From: Gimesia aquarii
GTDB taxonomy: Bacteria > Planctomycetota > Planctomycetia > Planctomycetales > Planctomycetaceae
Direction: 5' to 3'
DNA: 64,000 nt
Assembly: GCF_007748195.1 (NCBI RefSeq)
Contig: NZ_CP037920.1
Span: 1,655,536 to 1,719,535 of the forward strand
Under the pieces are notes generated by a model, which did no database searches, was not told where the DNA came from, and saw only the letters and a program-made list of their open reading frames with translations. The translations under genes were made by a program, and so were the position numbers. Shown here one piece after another: positions 28,869 to 38,503 of this stretch. Position 1 is the first letter of the stretch; each line of letters starts with the position of its first letter.

Positions 28869-28911
28869 TTTTTGATGACGATTTTCTGATTGCAACGCGG
28901 ATGAAAGTAAC

Positions 28912-29031
28912 ACTGCCGTATCAGCATAATCATCCGCACTGAACAAGACTTCGACCATTTGGCGTCTTCTTCCGAGATCGTATCATCTTTATGATTAATA
29001 GACTGTCCTTTCCTGTCATTGGAAACTCTGA
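28912..29031 (+). pseudogene. Decayed duplicate of the glgC 3' end
   Basis: This stretch aligns colinearly with glgC 27152-27291. In the first block 26 of 33 bases match (from ACTGCCGT to CTGAAC). After an 18-base deletion, TTCGACCATT, TCCGAGA and GTATCATC match exactly, and the similarity runs to a TGA at the position of the glgC stop. Only one of seven mismatches in the first block falls at a third codon position, and there are frame-shifting indels, so it is not under coding constraint. It starts 44 bases after the PDZ/coiled-coil gene. The alignment was made by eye. Confidence 0.72.
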
Positions 29032-29344
29032 CCTTCACAGGTTCTCAGTCACTTCTTTCGAGCATTGTAATTACTGAGCCTGAGCACCTCTTCTAATCGG
29101 CATATCAGATTCTATACGTATGTTGCGGATTGTTTACGGAGAAGTCATGCCTAGACTAGTTCTGAACATAGTATTACGCACGATATTCAATATATTTGTA
29201 GGATAGAATCAGCCTAATTGATGATGCGCTCAATCGTCTAAGATGTTTTCTAAATACAAGTTTGTTTAAGGCGTCGCCGAAGGGTGGTTGTCAGCTTTCA
29301 TGTATTGAAGTGAACCGTCAAACGTTGAGTAGCCTGGAGTATGA
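29032..29344. other. Intergenic region upstream of the RND efflux operon
   Basis: About 310 bases following the glgC remnant. No coding frame with a plausible start, structural RNA or obvious operator was seen. It must contain the efflux operon promoter. Confidence 0.4.
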
Positions 29345-30781
29345 ATGAAATCGTATTCAGAATTCATGTGGCAAGCGGCAGGATTTGTGACCAGTGCATC
29401 ACTGTTTTTTGTAGTTGGCTGCACACAAGAAGTCTCGTCTAAACCTCCAGTTCCAGTTGCTATCAAAGTGACTGTCGCGAAACCGCTTGTGATGCCCATT
29501 GTTGAATGGGACGAATACACGGGGCGGCTGGATGCCATTGATTCCGTTGAAGTGCGTGCCAGAGTCAGTGGTTATCTTGAGTCAACACATTTTGATGAAG
29601 GGCAAATGGTACAGAGTGGTGACCTGCTGGCAATTATCGACCAGCGTCCATTCAAAGCGGAACATAACGCAGCCAAAGCGCGACTGGAAGAAGCGACTGC
29701 AAGACTCGCGGAGGCGAACTCACTTTACAAGCAGGCGATTGCCGAAAAGTCTGACGTGAATGCACAATTGACCCTGGCTGATCGTAGGCTGGATCGTGTA
29801 AAGCGCTTATTTGCCAGAAAAGCCGTCACAAAAGAAGAAATCGATGTGACGGAAAGTGAACAGTTACAGGCGACCGCAGCCATCGAAGCAGCTAACGCAA
29901 AAATTGAATCCGCCAAAGCTGGGATCGCAACAGCTCAGGCTGCGATTGAGACTGCGAAAGCTAATATCGAGTCGGCTGTGCTCAATCTGAAATACACACA
30001 AATCCGCGCTCCAATTACGGGCCGCATCAGTCGACGTTATGTGACTGAAGGAAACCTGATCAGTGGAGGGACAAGCCTTTCAACATTGATCACTACGATC
30101 GTTTCACTCAAACCCATTCATTGTTACTTTGATGCGAATGAGCATGATTTTTTGAAATATGTGCGATTAGCGCGTGAAGGAAAACGCGCCAGTTCCCGCG
30201 ATGTCAAAAATCCGGTTTATGTTGCACTCATCGACGAGCAGGGTTATCCGCACAATGGGCATATGGATTTTGTTGACAACAGGATTGATGTCAATACGGG
30301 CACGATGCGAGGCCGCGCGATCCTCGCCAATGAAGATGAATTGTTAACACCGGGACTCTTTGTAAAACTCCGGTTACCGGGCAGTGGTCGTTACGACGCA
30401 GTCTTGATACCCGACAGCGCCATCGGCAGTGATCAATCTGAAAAGTTTGTGTATGTGATTGATGAGCAAGGGGTGGTCAATAGACGGGTCATTTCGACGG
30501 GTCCAATCTCTCATGGTTTACGGATTATTCGCTCCGGGCTTGATGGTTCAGAAGAAATTGTGACACGTGGCCTGCAACGGGTTTACCCTGGAATCACCGT
30601 TGAGACCTCGAATGAAACCATCGAACCAGTTGCCAGTGACTTACCAGATAATTATGTGCCTGTACCAAAAGAAAAGTGGCTTTCACGCACGATGGCAAAA
30701 ATACCAAAAGGAATTGAAGCCAACGCTGAACGGTATCGCCTGCCTCAATCCGGAACGAACACCAAAGCAGATAAGGAGTGA
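29345..30781 (+). CDS. RND efflux periplasmic adaptor (HlyD/MFP family), lipoprotein
   Basis: 478 residues. A lipobox at FFVVGC near residues 22-27 predicts a lipid-anchored protein in the periplasm. The usual adaptor order follows: a barrel/lipoyl half (DAIDSVEVRARVSGYLESTHF), a long Ala/Lys/Glu coiled-coil hairpin about residues 90-215, the second lipoyl half (IRAPITGRISRRYVTEGNLIS) and the beta-barrel/membrane-proximal domains. It couples the inner-membrane pump to an outer-membrane channel. The stop codon overlaps the ribosome site of the pump gene, so the two are co-translated. No outer-membrane channel gene is nearby. Confidence 0.93.
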   Translation: MKSYSEFMWQAAGFVTSASLFFVVGCTQEVSSKPPVPVAIKVTVAKPLVMPIVEWDEYTGRLDAIDSVEVRARVSGYLESTHFDEGQMVQSGDLLAIIDQRPFKAEHNAAKARLEEATARLAEANSLYKQAIAEKSDVNAQLTLADRRLDRVKRLFARKAVTKEEIDVTESEQLQATAAIEAANAKIESAKAGIATAQAAIETAKANIESAVLNLKYTQIRAPITGRISRRYVTEGNLISGGTSLSTLITTIVSLKPIHCYFDANEHDFLKYVRLAREGKRASSRDVKNPVYVALIDEQGYPHNGHMDFVDNRIDVNTGTMRGRAILANEDELLTPGLFVKLRLPGSGRYDAVLIPDSAIGSDQSEKFVYVIDEQGVVNRRVISTGPISHGLRIIRSGLDGSEEIVTRGLQRVYPGITVETSNETIEPVASDLPDNYVPVPKEKWLSRTMAKIPKGIEANAERYRLPQSGTNTKADKE

Positions 30782-30786
30782 GATCC

Positions 30787-33700
30787 ATGAAGTTCTCTCA
30801 CTTCTTTATTAACCGTCCCATCTTTGCGTCTGTACTCTCAATTATCATTGTACTGGTTGGCTTTCTGGCTTACTTTCAGTTACCCGTTGGTCAATATCCG
30901 GAAGTAGCGCTACCGACGGTTGTCGTGCGTGCGAGTTATCCGGGAGCGACACCAGAAGTGATTTCGAAAACGGTAGCGACACCGTTAGAACAGGAAATCA
31001 ATGGTGTCGAAGGGATGCTCTACATGGAGTCCGAAGCGTCTTCAGATGGTGCGCTGCAGATCACGATCACCTTTGGGATTGATATGGACGTGGACCAGGC
31101 ACAAGTCCTGGTGCAGAACCGCGTCGCAATTGCAGAGCCCAGGCTCCCGCCAGAAGTCAGGCAGATTGGCGTGACAACACGCAAGGACTCCCCAGACCTG
31201 TTACTGGTGATTCATCTGTATTCGCCTGATGATTCGCGCGATCAGCTTTATATAGGTAACTATGCCTATTTGCAGTTGCGTGATGTGATCTCGCGCATTG
31301 ATGGTGTTGGAAACGTGCAGTTGTTTGGCGCCAGCGAATACTCTATGCGCATCTGGTTAGATATTGAGCGGTTGGCAGCATTAGAGCTCACTTCAGGTGA
31401 AGTCGTGAATGCACTCCGCGAGCAAAATATTCAGGTGGCGGCGGGAGTCATTGGTCAGCAACCTCTGGATACGCTGAAAGGCGCTTTCCAGGTGAACGTC
31501 AATACGCAAGGTCGTCTTCGTGAAGCAGAAGAGTTTGGCGAGATCATCGTCAAGACGGGTGACAATGGTCGACTGGTGAGGCTGAGCGATGTTGCGCGGA
31601 TTGAGTTGGGAGCGACTGATTATTCTGTCCGTAGCTATATGGGTGAGAAAAAAGCCGTCGCGATGGTCATTTCACAACGTCCTGGTTCTAATGCGATTGA
31701 GACGACACGCAGTGTACTCGATACCGTAGAAGGTTTATCAGAACGCTTTCCTCCTGGCCTGGAATATCAGGCGATTTATAATCCAACTGCGTTTGTCGAA
31801 GAATCAATTGCTGAAGTATTTAATACCCTGTGGATAGCAGGTTTACTGGTGATCCTGACGGTCTTTCTCTTCCTGCAAAACTGGCGTTCGACGATCATTC
31901 CGGTTGTCGCGATACCAATTTCGTTGATTGGAACTTTTGCGGTGATGCAGGGGATTGGTTTCAGTCTCAATAATTTGTCTCTCTTTGGACTGGTCCTGGC
32001 GATTGGAATTGTGGTCGATGATGCAATTGTCGTTGTTGAGAACGTAGAGCGACTGATCAAAGAAGGACTTTTGCCTAAAGAAGCTACCACAAAAGCAATG
32101 GATGAGGTTGGTTCGGCACTGATTGCAACGACATTGGTGCTCATCGCCGTGTTCGTGCCGACCGCATTTATTCCCGGAATCAGTGGGCAATTTTATCGCC
32201 AATTTGCAATTACGATTGCCGTCTCAACCTCGATTTCGACATTTGTCTCACTCACACTGAGCCCAGCTTTATGTGCTTTATTGCTCAGGCCGCAGGATGC
32301 AAAGAAGAACTGGTTTGGTCGGTTTATTGAAAGGGTCCTGGGTTGGTTCTTCAAGCTCTTCAACAAATCGTTTGATCTGACGAGTGAACTTTACTCGCGC
32401 GTGATCTCACGTGTCCTCCATATGAGCTTTGTTGTGTTGCTCATTTATGCAGGCTTATTAGGACTGACCTACTTTGGTTTTACTCAGGTACCCACCGGGT
32501 TCATTCCGCAGCAAGATCAGGGCTATGTCATCATTGCGATTGACCTGCCTGACGGCGCGTCTCTGGATCGAACCGATCAGGTGACACGCGATGTCGTTGC
32601 GGCCGCGCTTGATACTCCCGGTATTGAAAACGCGGTCTCTTTTGCTGGATTCTCGGGAGCAACTCGTACAAACAGTTCCAACTCAGCCGCAATTTTTCCT
32701 GTTCTGAGCGACGCCCGCGAGCGTGCTGAGCAAGGCCTGACTCTAGATGTGGTTCTAGCGGGACTACGTCAGCGCATGGCGGGAATTGAAGATGCAATGG
32801 TTTTTGTAATCCCGCCTCCTCCAGTTCAGGGAATCGGAACGGGTGGCGGTTTTAAAATGCAGATTCAAGATCGGTCTGGTGCTGGGCTAATTGCATTAAA
32901 TGATGTTACGGGTCAGATCGCCGCTAAGGCGAACCAAGAGCCGGGTCTGGTTCAGGTGTTTTCTAATTTCAGGGTCGCAACGCCTCAAATTTATGCCGAT
33001 GTTGATCGTACGAAAGTACGGATGCTGGATGTACCCATAAATAATGTCTTCGATGCATTGCAAATTTATCTTGGTTCTTCTTACGTCAACGACTTCAACT
33101 ATCTGGGGCGGACTTATCGTGTGACCGCGCAAGCGAAATCGCAGTTTCGTGATGAGCGGCATGATATTGAACGCCTCAGTACGCGCAGCAATAATGGTGC
33201 AATCGTTCCCTTAGGTTCACTTGTGACAATTCGTGAAACAACGGCGCCCTCTCGAGTCGTTCGGTATAATCTCTACCCATCAGCAGATATCAATGGTGCT
33301 ACACTCCCGGGCTATAGCTCCGGGCAGGCACTAGCGGCGATGGAACGCATTGCCGACGAGACACTACCGCCGGGATTTGGATTCGAATGGACCGATCTCT
33401 CTTATCAGGAGAAAGCAGCAGGCAACACGGCACTTTTTATTTTCCCTCTTTCTGTACTATTTGTCTTTTTGGCGCTTTCTGCGCAATACGAAAGCTGGTT
33501 ATTACCCCTTGCTGTTATTTTGATTGTACCAATGTGCCTGCTATTCGCGATTTTTGGCGTCTGGCTGCGAGGGATGGACAACAACATCCTCACTCAGATC
33601 GGCTTTGTTGTTCTGGTAGGGCTTGCCTGTAAAAATGCCATTTTAATCGTCGAATTTGCCAAAGCGGAAGAAGACAAAGGGAAAGACCGCTTCGCAGCCG

Positions 33701-34053
33701 CAGTGGAAGCCTGTCGTTTGCGACTACGCCCGATCATGATGACCGCCTTCTCATTCATTCTGGGAGTCATTCCACTTTTAATTGCAACTGGTGCGGGAGC
33801 CGAGATGCGTCAGGCACTCGGCACCGCCGTCTTCAGCGGGATGCTTGGCGTTACGATCTTCGGGTTGTTTCTCACGCCCGTGTTCTACGTCGTATTACGC
33901 AAACTGGCGAAGCAGCCTGTTCCCGCTGGTGAAGTTGGCAGTGCCATGCTGGAATCACAGGCAGAGGAAGAGCTAGCATCCGCGACACAGGCAGTCGAAC
34001 CGGAAGCGAAAACGACACCTCCCGATTCTGATGCTGGCGCTGATTCCAAATAA
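30787..34053 (+). CDS. RND multidrug efflux permease (AcrB/HAE1 family)
   Basis: 1088 residues, normal for HAE1 pumps. AAGGAG at 30773-30778 makes ATG 30787 the start rather than the GTG at 30778. The N terminus FSHFFINRPIFASV is typical. The proton-relay residues are present: the DD pair in GIVVDDAIVVVENVER on TM4 and the Lys in LACKNAILIVEFAK on TM10. Two large periplasmic loops (pore domain with GVEGMLYMESEASSDG) follow TM1 and TM7. It expels drugs, dyes or bile-like compounds using the proton gradient. The last ~45 residues form an acidic, Ala/Glu-rich tail. Confidence 0.96.
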   Translation: MKFSHFFINRPIFASVLSIIIVLVGFLAYFQLPVGQYPEVALPTVVVRASYPGATPEVISKTVATPLEQEINGVEGMLYMESEASSDGALQITITFGIDMDVDQAQVLVQNRVAIAEPRLPPEVRQIGVTTRKDSPDLLLVIHLYSPDDSRDQLYIGNYAYLQLRDVISRIDGVGNVQLFGASEYSMRIWLDIERLAALELTSGEVVNALREQNIQVAAGVIGQQPLDTLKGAFQVNVNTQGRLREAEEFGEIIVKTGDNGRLVRLSDVARIELGATDYSVRSYMGEKKAVAMVISQRPGSNAIETTRSVLDTVEGLSERFPPGLEYQAIYNPTAFVEESIAEVFNTLWIAGLLVILTVFLFLQNWRSTIIPVVAIPISLIGTFAVMQGIGFSLNNLSLFGLVLAIGIVVDDAIVVVENVERLIKEGLLPKEATTKAMDEVGSALIATTLVLIAVFVPTAFIPGISGQFYRQFAITIAVSTSISTFVSLTLSPALCALLLRPQDAKKNWFGRFIERVLGWFFKLFNKSFDLTSELYSRVISRVLHMSFVVLLIYAGLLGLTYFGFTQVPTGFIPQQDQGYVIIAIDLPDGASLDRTDQVTRDVVAAALDTPGIENAVSFAGFSGATRTNSSNSAAIFPVLSDARERAEQGLTLDVVLAGLRQRMAGIEDAMVFVIPPPPVQGIGTGGGFKMQIQDRSGAGLIALNDVTGQIAAKANQEPGLVQVFSNFRVATPQIYADVDRTKVRMLDVPINNVFDALQIYLGSSYVNDFNYLGRTYRVTAQAKSQFRDERHDIERLSTRSNNGAIVPLGSLVTIRETTAPSRVVRYNLYPSADINGATLPGYSSGQALAAMERIADETLPPGFGFEWTDLSYQEKAAGNTALFIFPLSVLFVFLALSAQYESWLLPLAVILIVPMCLLFAIFGVWLRGMDNNILTQIGFVVLVGLACKNAILIVEFAKAEEDKGKDRFAAAVEACRLRLRPIMMTAFSFILGVIPLLIATGAGAEMRQALGTAVFSGMLGVTIFGLFLTPVFYVVLRKLAKQPVPAGEVGSAMLESQAEEELASATQAVEPEAKTTPPDSDAGADSK

Positions 34054-34122
34054 GATCTTTCAGTGATGATCTTATAAATCGATTTCGAGTCAATACGACT
34101 AATAGAATTTGTCGAAAAACAA

Positions 34123-34165
34123 GCTCAAGAGTGTCTGCATAGTTCACTCTTGAGCACAATGTTTT
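34123..34165. terminator. Bidirectional terminator candidate between convergent genes
   Basis: GCTCAAGAGTG at 34123-34133 pairs perfectly with CACTCTTGAGC at 34145-34155 (11 bp, 11-base loop). It is followed on the plus strand by a T-containing stretch (ACAATGTTTTA). It lies between the RND permease and the convergent secreted protein gene. Confidence 0.6.
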
Positions 34166-34212
34166 ACGAGATATTTGTTTGAGATCTACTTGTTAGAAGG
34201 CGATCAGTTTGT

Positions 34213-34779
34213 CTATTTGCTCTCGACTTCTGTCACAGTGATGTCGTCGAGGATCGCTGTGCCACCCGCATTACCCTGGGCGGGAATACCTGCACGCAAT
34301 CGGAATTTTGCTGTTCCTGCAGGAACGGTTACCATCGTCTCAACTGACTGCCATTCTTTTATGTCCTGCTGAAGTTTTCGTTCGGGCGTTCGTGCAAAAC
34401 CAAGATATTTTTTCCCTGTTTGATCAATACACTGCACAGCCACCATGGGCATCGTTTCTAAACCACGCGTTTGTACGCGAGCAGATACTTTGTACGTTTT
34501 ACCACTTTCAATGCCCGGGACGTCTTGAAATGCGTTATACGCAACTCGTTGATCGGGGTGGTTACTGGAAACTGTGATCGCGAGTGCCTTGGAACTTTCA
34601 TCACCCGGCACAGTAGTGACTTTATATTGAACCAGATCAGACTGACCGGGAAGTGAGGTATACCCCCAACCAACGGGCAACTTAGTGCGCTCACTAATGT
34701 TTTCAAATCCCGAATTATTGACGTTTGTTGTAGAAGCCGCAGCAACCGTGCTGCACAACAATGCAAGTAGCAGTTTCAT
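34213..34779 (-). CDS. Secreted carbohydrate-binding-like beta-sandwich protein
   Basis: 188 residues with a signal peptide (LLLALLCSTVAAAS). The mature part looks like a single jelly-roll of the CBM4/9 type: NNSGFENISERTKLPVGWGY at the start is the familiar N-terminal strand pattern, and IPAQGNAGGTAILDDITVTEV is the typical closing strand with the calcium-site Asp. No catalytic domain is attached. Such one-domain proteins bind polysaccharide or coat the cell. The gene is isolated and ends next to the RND terminator. Confidence 0.72.
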   Translation of the reverse strand: MKLLLALLCSTVAAASTTNVNNSGFENISERTKLPVGWGYTSLPGQSDLVQYKVTTVPGDESSKALAITVSSNHPDQRVAYNAFQDVPGIESGKTYKVSARVQTRGLETMPMVAVQCIDQTGKKYLGFARTPERKLQQDIKEWQSVETMVTVPAGTAKFRLRAGIPAQGNAGGTAILDDITVTEVESK

Positions 34780-35113
34780 GTACTAATCCTCCATGAATGA
34801 AATCGGAAAATGAGCAAACTCTCTTTGCTCAACGTATCACCAGAATAGCAAAGTGTATGCCAAAGTGACGATACGTGAATTTAGGGGAGAAATACAAACT
34901 GGCAAGCTGATTTGCAACGAATCTACGATCAGAATTACATCTACTCTGGCAGAATTTACAAGCATCAGATCTTTGTAAAAGGATCAAGATCGCAATGAAG
35001 CTTTAAATCAAAATTCAGCCTGAATCCCTTCGTATATAAGCATTAAGTTCTCGATTCGAGGGTGGGGATTGATTACGATAAAAGTTCACAAACACTTTTA
35101 TGAGAGGTGAGCA
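34780..35113. other. Divergent intergenic region
   Basis: 334 bases between two genes for exported proteins. It is A+T-rich and carries their promoters; no clear -35/-10 pair, hairpin or coding frame could be supported by eye. Confidence 0.4.
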
Positions 35114-36838
35114 ATGTCTGAACTAAGTTGTGGTTCCATTATGAGTGGGGGGCGGTTTCTCTACGTTAGTTTGATGTTCAGCTTGATCACGGCGTGTGAT
35201 AACACTCGGCCAACTCAGACTGAGACGCCACAAAAAAAATCATTACAGACAGAGAATAGAACTCAAGAGATCGTTCCAGAATCTTTCACTTCATTTTCTG
35301 AAAAGTCGAAAGTCAGCGATTCCAAATACTTTGATGAGACGAAAGCGATTACGTTGTTTGCTTTTGATGACGTCTCCATTCCCTTTATGCAAAACCTCAA
35401 ACTCGAAATGCGATCACCGCAGAGACACCCGGCAAACCCTGTTCTGCGTCGTGGTCCGCCGGGAACTCCCGATTCGTGGGCCGTACAGTTTTACGGCTCA
35501 GTCATTCGAGAGAATGACAAGTTTCGTATGTGGTATGTGGCGGCGGGTGATGATCGGCTTGATCGAAGTGTGCCTCGATCGTCGCCGTGGCGTGTGGCAT
35601 ATGCTGAAAGTATAGATGGTGTGCATTGGACCAAGCCGAATTTGGGACTGGTGGAATATAATGGTAATCGCAATAACAATCTGGTGTTGATGGAACCCCG
35701 ACTGGGAACTGTGAATCTAAAAGTACTATTTGAGCCGGATGATTCCGATCCGACCCAGCGCTATAAAATGGGGACACATGTTTGGTTTCCCAAGAACGAT
35801 GTACGGCTGGGGACGTTCGCTCCTTATGCAAGTGCAGATGGTCTGCGATGGAAATTGTTGATTGATACGAAGCCTGTTGGTGCAGAGCTACCACAGAAAG
35901 ACATGGTATTGCCAGCATTGCATTTCGAGCCGGTGGGTGGGCTCTACAAGTGGGATGGTTTGTATTACCTTAACGGTCAAAATGCGATTGTGGCGTCACG
36001 TCCCTATCATGGTCGGTTGGTACGACAATTCATCTCGCCTGACTTCGTGAATTGGTCCCATGCCAGCACGGTTGGTTTCGTACGTGACGCGCAGCACAAA
36101 CTGCTGGGACCCGGTAAGAGTCGTGAGGGTGAGCAAAACCATGAAGGCGTGAGTGTGTGGAATCGTGGGAATGTGCTCGTTGGTATCTCAGGAATCTGGC
36201 ACGGTGCGAAAGAATGGGAAAATGTCACTGTCGACTTAGGGTTTGTCGTTAGTAACGATGGTGTTCAATTTCGTGAGCCCGCTCATGAATGGGTATTCCT
36301 GAAACGCGGCAAGGAGTGGGCCTGGGATCAAGGTGGTTTGCTTCAGGGGCAAGGCTTCGAAAACGTCGGGAACCAGACTTACATTTATTATGGGGCCTGG
36401 GATCCACGTAATTGGCAAGGTTCACCACCACGAGGTGGAGTCGGCATCACCACGCTCCCACGCGACCGCTTTGCGGATCTGAAAGTCGATGAAACCACTA
36501 AGGGCAACGGTAACTACCAGCTACCAAAGATCAAAAGCGAGTTCATCACCGCCGCCGTGAATTTGAAGGGGGAAGTGGCACATCGCTTTTATGTCAACGC
36601 CGATGGACTGAGCGAGGCAGCCCAGCTCAAAATCGAACTCTTGAACGACAACACGATTCCCCTGGCAGAGTTCTCGGGTGAGAATGCAGCAACCGTAAAC
36701 AAGAGTGGTTTCCAGACCCCCATCACATGGAATGGTAAGCATGAGATCAATAATTTACCAGACCGCATTCGGATGAAGGTGATCTTCGAAGGAAATGAGA
36801 AAACCGATATTCGTTTCAGTGCGCTGTATCTACAATGA
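35114..36838 (+). CDS. Lipoprotein with five-bladed propeller, GH43/GH32-like
   Basis: 574 residues. GAGAGGTGA precedes the ATG. A lipobox (SLITAC, Cys near residue 28) predicts lipid anchoring. The core recalls glycoside hydrolase clans with five-bladed propellers: KFRMWYVAAGDD, WRVAYAESIDGVHWTKPNLG, and a repeated YASADGLRW / VSNDGVQFREP pattern, in which a Ser-x-Asp-Gly turn closes each blade. The C-terminal ~110 residues are a separate beta-sandwich. It would cleave or bind oligosaccharides at the cell surface. Catalytic acids cannot be assigned with certainty, so the hydrolase activity is inferred. Confidence 0.7.
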   Translation: MSELSCGSIMSGGRFLYVSLMFSLITACDNTRPTQTETPQKKSLQTENRTQEIVPESFTSFSEKSKVSDSKYFDETKAITLFAFDDVSIPFMQNLKLEMRSPQRHPANPVLRRGPPGTPDSWAVQFYGSVIRENDKFRMWYVAAGDDRLDRSVPRSSPWRVAYAESIDGVHWTKPNLGLVEYNGNRNNNLVLMEPRLGTVNLKVLFEPDDSDPTQRYKMGTHVWFPKNDVRLGTFAPYASADGLRWKLLIDTKPVGAELPQKDMVLPALHFEPVGGLYKWDGLYYLNGQNAIVASRPYHGRLVRQFISPDFVNWSHASTVGFVRDAQHKLLGPGKSREGEQNHEGVSVWNRGNVLVGISGIWHGAKEWENVTVDLGFVVSNDGVQFREPAHEWVFLKRGKEWAWDQGGLLQGQGFENVGNQTYIYYGAWDPRNWQGSPPRGGVGITTLPRDRFADLKVDETTKGNGNYQLPKIKSEFITAAVNLKGEVAHRFYVNADGLSEAAQLKIELLNDNTIPLAEFSGENAATVNKSGFQTPITWNGKHEINNLPDRIRMKVIFEGNEKTDIRFSALYLQ

Positions 36839-37050
36839 GGTACGTTTTGTAGAAGATCCTTCATTTGCTGCATTGTCCCAAGCGTCTTCATTGTGGCTTT
36901 TTACATCCTCTGCTTGAAATCTGTAGCGAGGTCCTAGATACTGGAGATGCTGGTGATCAGTTCTGATCTGCCGTGATTTCGTATTTTAGATCTACTTCAG
37001 TGGATGGCTGACCATTCCATGACAACTAGGAAATAACAGGAACCTGGATT

Positions 37051-38055
37051 ATGAAGAAGTGTTCGATTTATATTGCTGTGACTGTTTTGCTTTGTATCTC
37101 GCTGCCGGTGTTTGCGGCAGAGAAGGTTGCTCCGGTGCGGATGGGCAGTGGGATCATGACGTTTGACACCGTGCCTGGTTGGGGCTTTGATGAAGAAGGC
37201 CGCTCAGTTCTAGGGCCGACACACGGTGGTGTGGTCATCGATAAAGCAGGGAATATCTACACCAGTGCCAGGATTGGCGTGATTGTGTTCTCGCCGGATG
37301 GGAAAGTGGTTCGTCGTTTCCTGGGGGACGAATATTCCAATATCCACGACATGGAAATCCGTGATGAAGCGGACGGCGAATTTATCTATGGGGCACGAAA
37401 TGCGAACGCCGAGGGGATCAAGTTCAATGCCGTGACTGGAGAGATTGTGTTGAAGCTCCCGTTTCCTAAGGAATCGGGACTGAATTTGAAGAAGTTCAAT
37501 CCAACGGCGATCACGGTTGCTCCCAACGGAGATATCATCCTGGCGGACGGCTACGCGAGTAATCACATTTTCAAGTTCGACAAGAACGGGAAATACCTCA
37601 AGCACTTTGGCAAGAAAGGGAATGGTCTGAAGGAGTTCAATACCGCTCACGGCATGACACTGGATACGCGATATGATCCTCCGCGCCTTTTGATTTGCGA
37701 CCGTAACCACAAACCCAAGGGCCGGCTATTGCACTACGACCTCGACGGAAACTTCATGGACGTTGTGATCACCGGTCTGGGAATGCCGACTTCCGCATCC
37801 ATTCAGGGAGAATTTGTTTCGGTGCCCGATTTGCATGGGCGGCTTGTGATTCTGGATAAGAGTAATACGATTATGGCCGTACTTGGTCATAATTCGGATC
37901 CCAAAACCAGAGTGAATTTCAACGTGCCACAAGACAAGTGGCGCGAAGGTATCTTCAGTGGCACACACGGTTCCTATTGGGACAAAGATGGCAACCTGTA
38001 TGTGCAAGACTGGAACGTATCGGGACGTTTAATGAAGCTGGTGCGGGTTAAGTAA
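37051..38055 (+). CDS. Secreted NHL/SMP-30-like beta-propeller protein
   Basis: 334 residues with a signal peptide (TVLLCISLPVFAAE). Six-bladed propeller repeats are visible as GNIYTSARIGVIVFSPDG, ITVAPNGDIILADGYASNHIFKFDKNG and WDKDGNLYVQDWNVSGRL-like units. This pattern is shared by NHL repeats and peptidyl-alpha-hydroxyglycine alpha-amidating lyases. The latter family is a common automatic annotation in planctomycetes, but the zinc and calcium ligands cannot be confirmed by eye. AGGAAC precedes the ATG and a very strong terminator follows. Confidence 0.78.
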   Translation: MKKCSIYIAVTVLLCISLPVFAAEKVAPVRMGSGIMTFDTVPGWGFDEEGRSVLGPTHGGVVIDKAGNIYTSARIGVIVFSPDGKVVRRFLGDEYSNIHDMEIRDEADGEFIYGARNANAEGIKFNAVTGEIVLKLPFPKESGLNLKKFNPTAITVAPNGDIILADGYASNHIFKFDKNGKYLKHFGKKGNGLKEFNTAHGMTLDTRYDPPRLLICDRNHKPKGRLLHYDLDGNFMDVVITGLGMPTSASIQGEFVSVPDLHGRLVILDKSNTIMAVLGHNSDPKTRVNFNVPQDKWREGIFSGTHGSYWDKDGNLYVQDWNVSGRLMKLVRVK

Positions 38056-38079
38056 GCGCTCGTTTCATTCGCAGAAATT

Positions 38080-38115
38080 AAGTGCACCGGCCTTTATCGG
38101 CCGGTGCACTTTTCA
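38080..38115 (+). terminator. Strong intrinsic terminator after the propeller gene
   Basis: AAGTGCACCGGCC at 38080-38092 pairs perfectly with GGCCGGTGCACTT at 38099-38111 (13 bp, loop TTTATC), followed by a short T-rich tail. It lies 25 bases after the stop. Confidence 0.83.
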
Positions 38116-38503
38116 TTGTATCTAGTGCGAATATAGTCAACTCTCGATTTGTGAGGATCAATCTCCGCAATGGCTCTGGTGACACCACTTTTATGAGTAC
38201 CTCGCTGATTCAACCGGCATAATCCGTACAGATTCTAAAGCTTTTAACTTGCTTTACAAAAACACTCTGCTCTTCAAGCAATATAGCTAGTGTTCTCTCA
38301 AATCGTTTAAGTGAGACTATCTAATTTAACCGATATAATGATAACCCATTGTTTTTCTCAAGTGGCTTCAATTTGAACTGGGAAAGGCAATGTAAGACCA
38401 CTTATTTCAGGATCATTATACGCCGATTCTTGCTGCATAAAGTACATAGGCCGATCTCCAAATTAAACGCTAAGCCCTGCAGTAAACGTGGAATCCTCGT
38501 CAG
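38116..38503. other. Intergenic region upstream of the porin gene
   Basis: About 390 A+T-rich bases with TATAAT near 38334 but no convincing -35 box at the right distance. No coding frame, tRNA or riboswitch was recognised. Confidence 0.4.
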
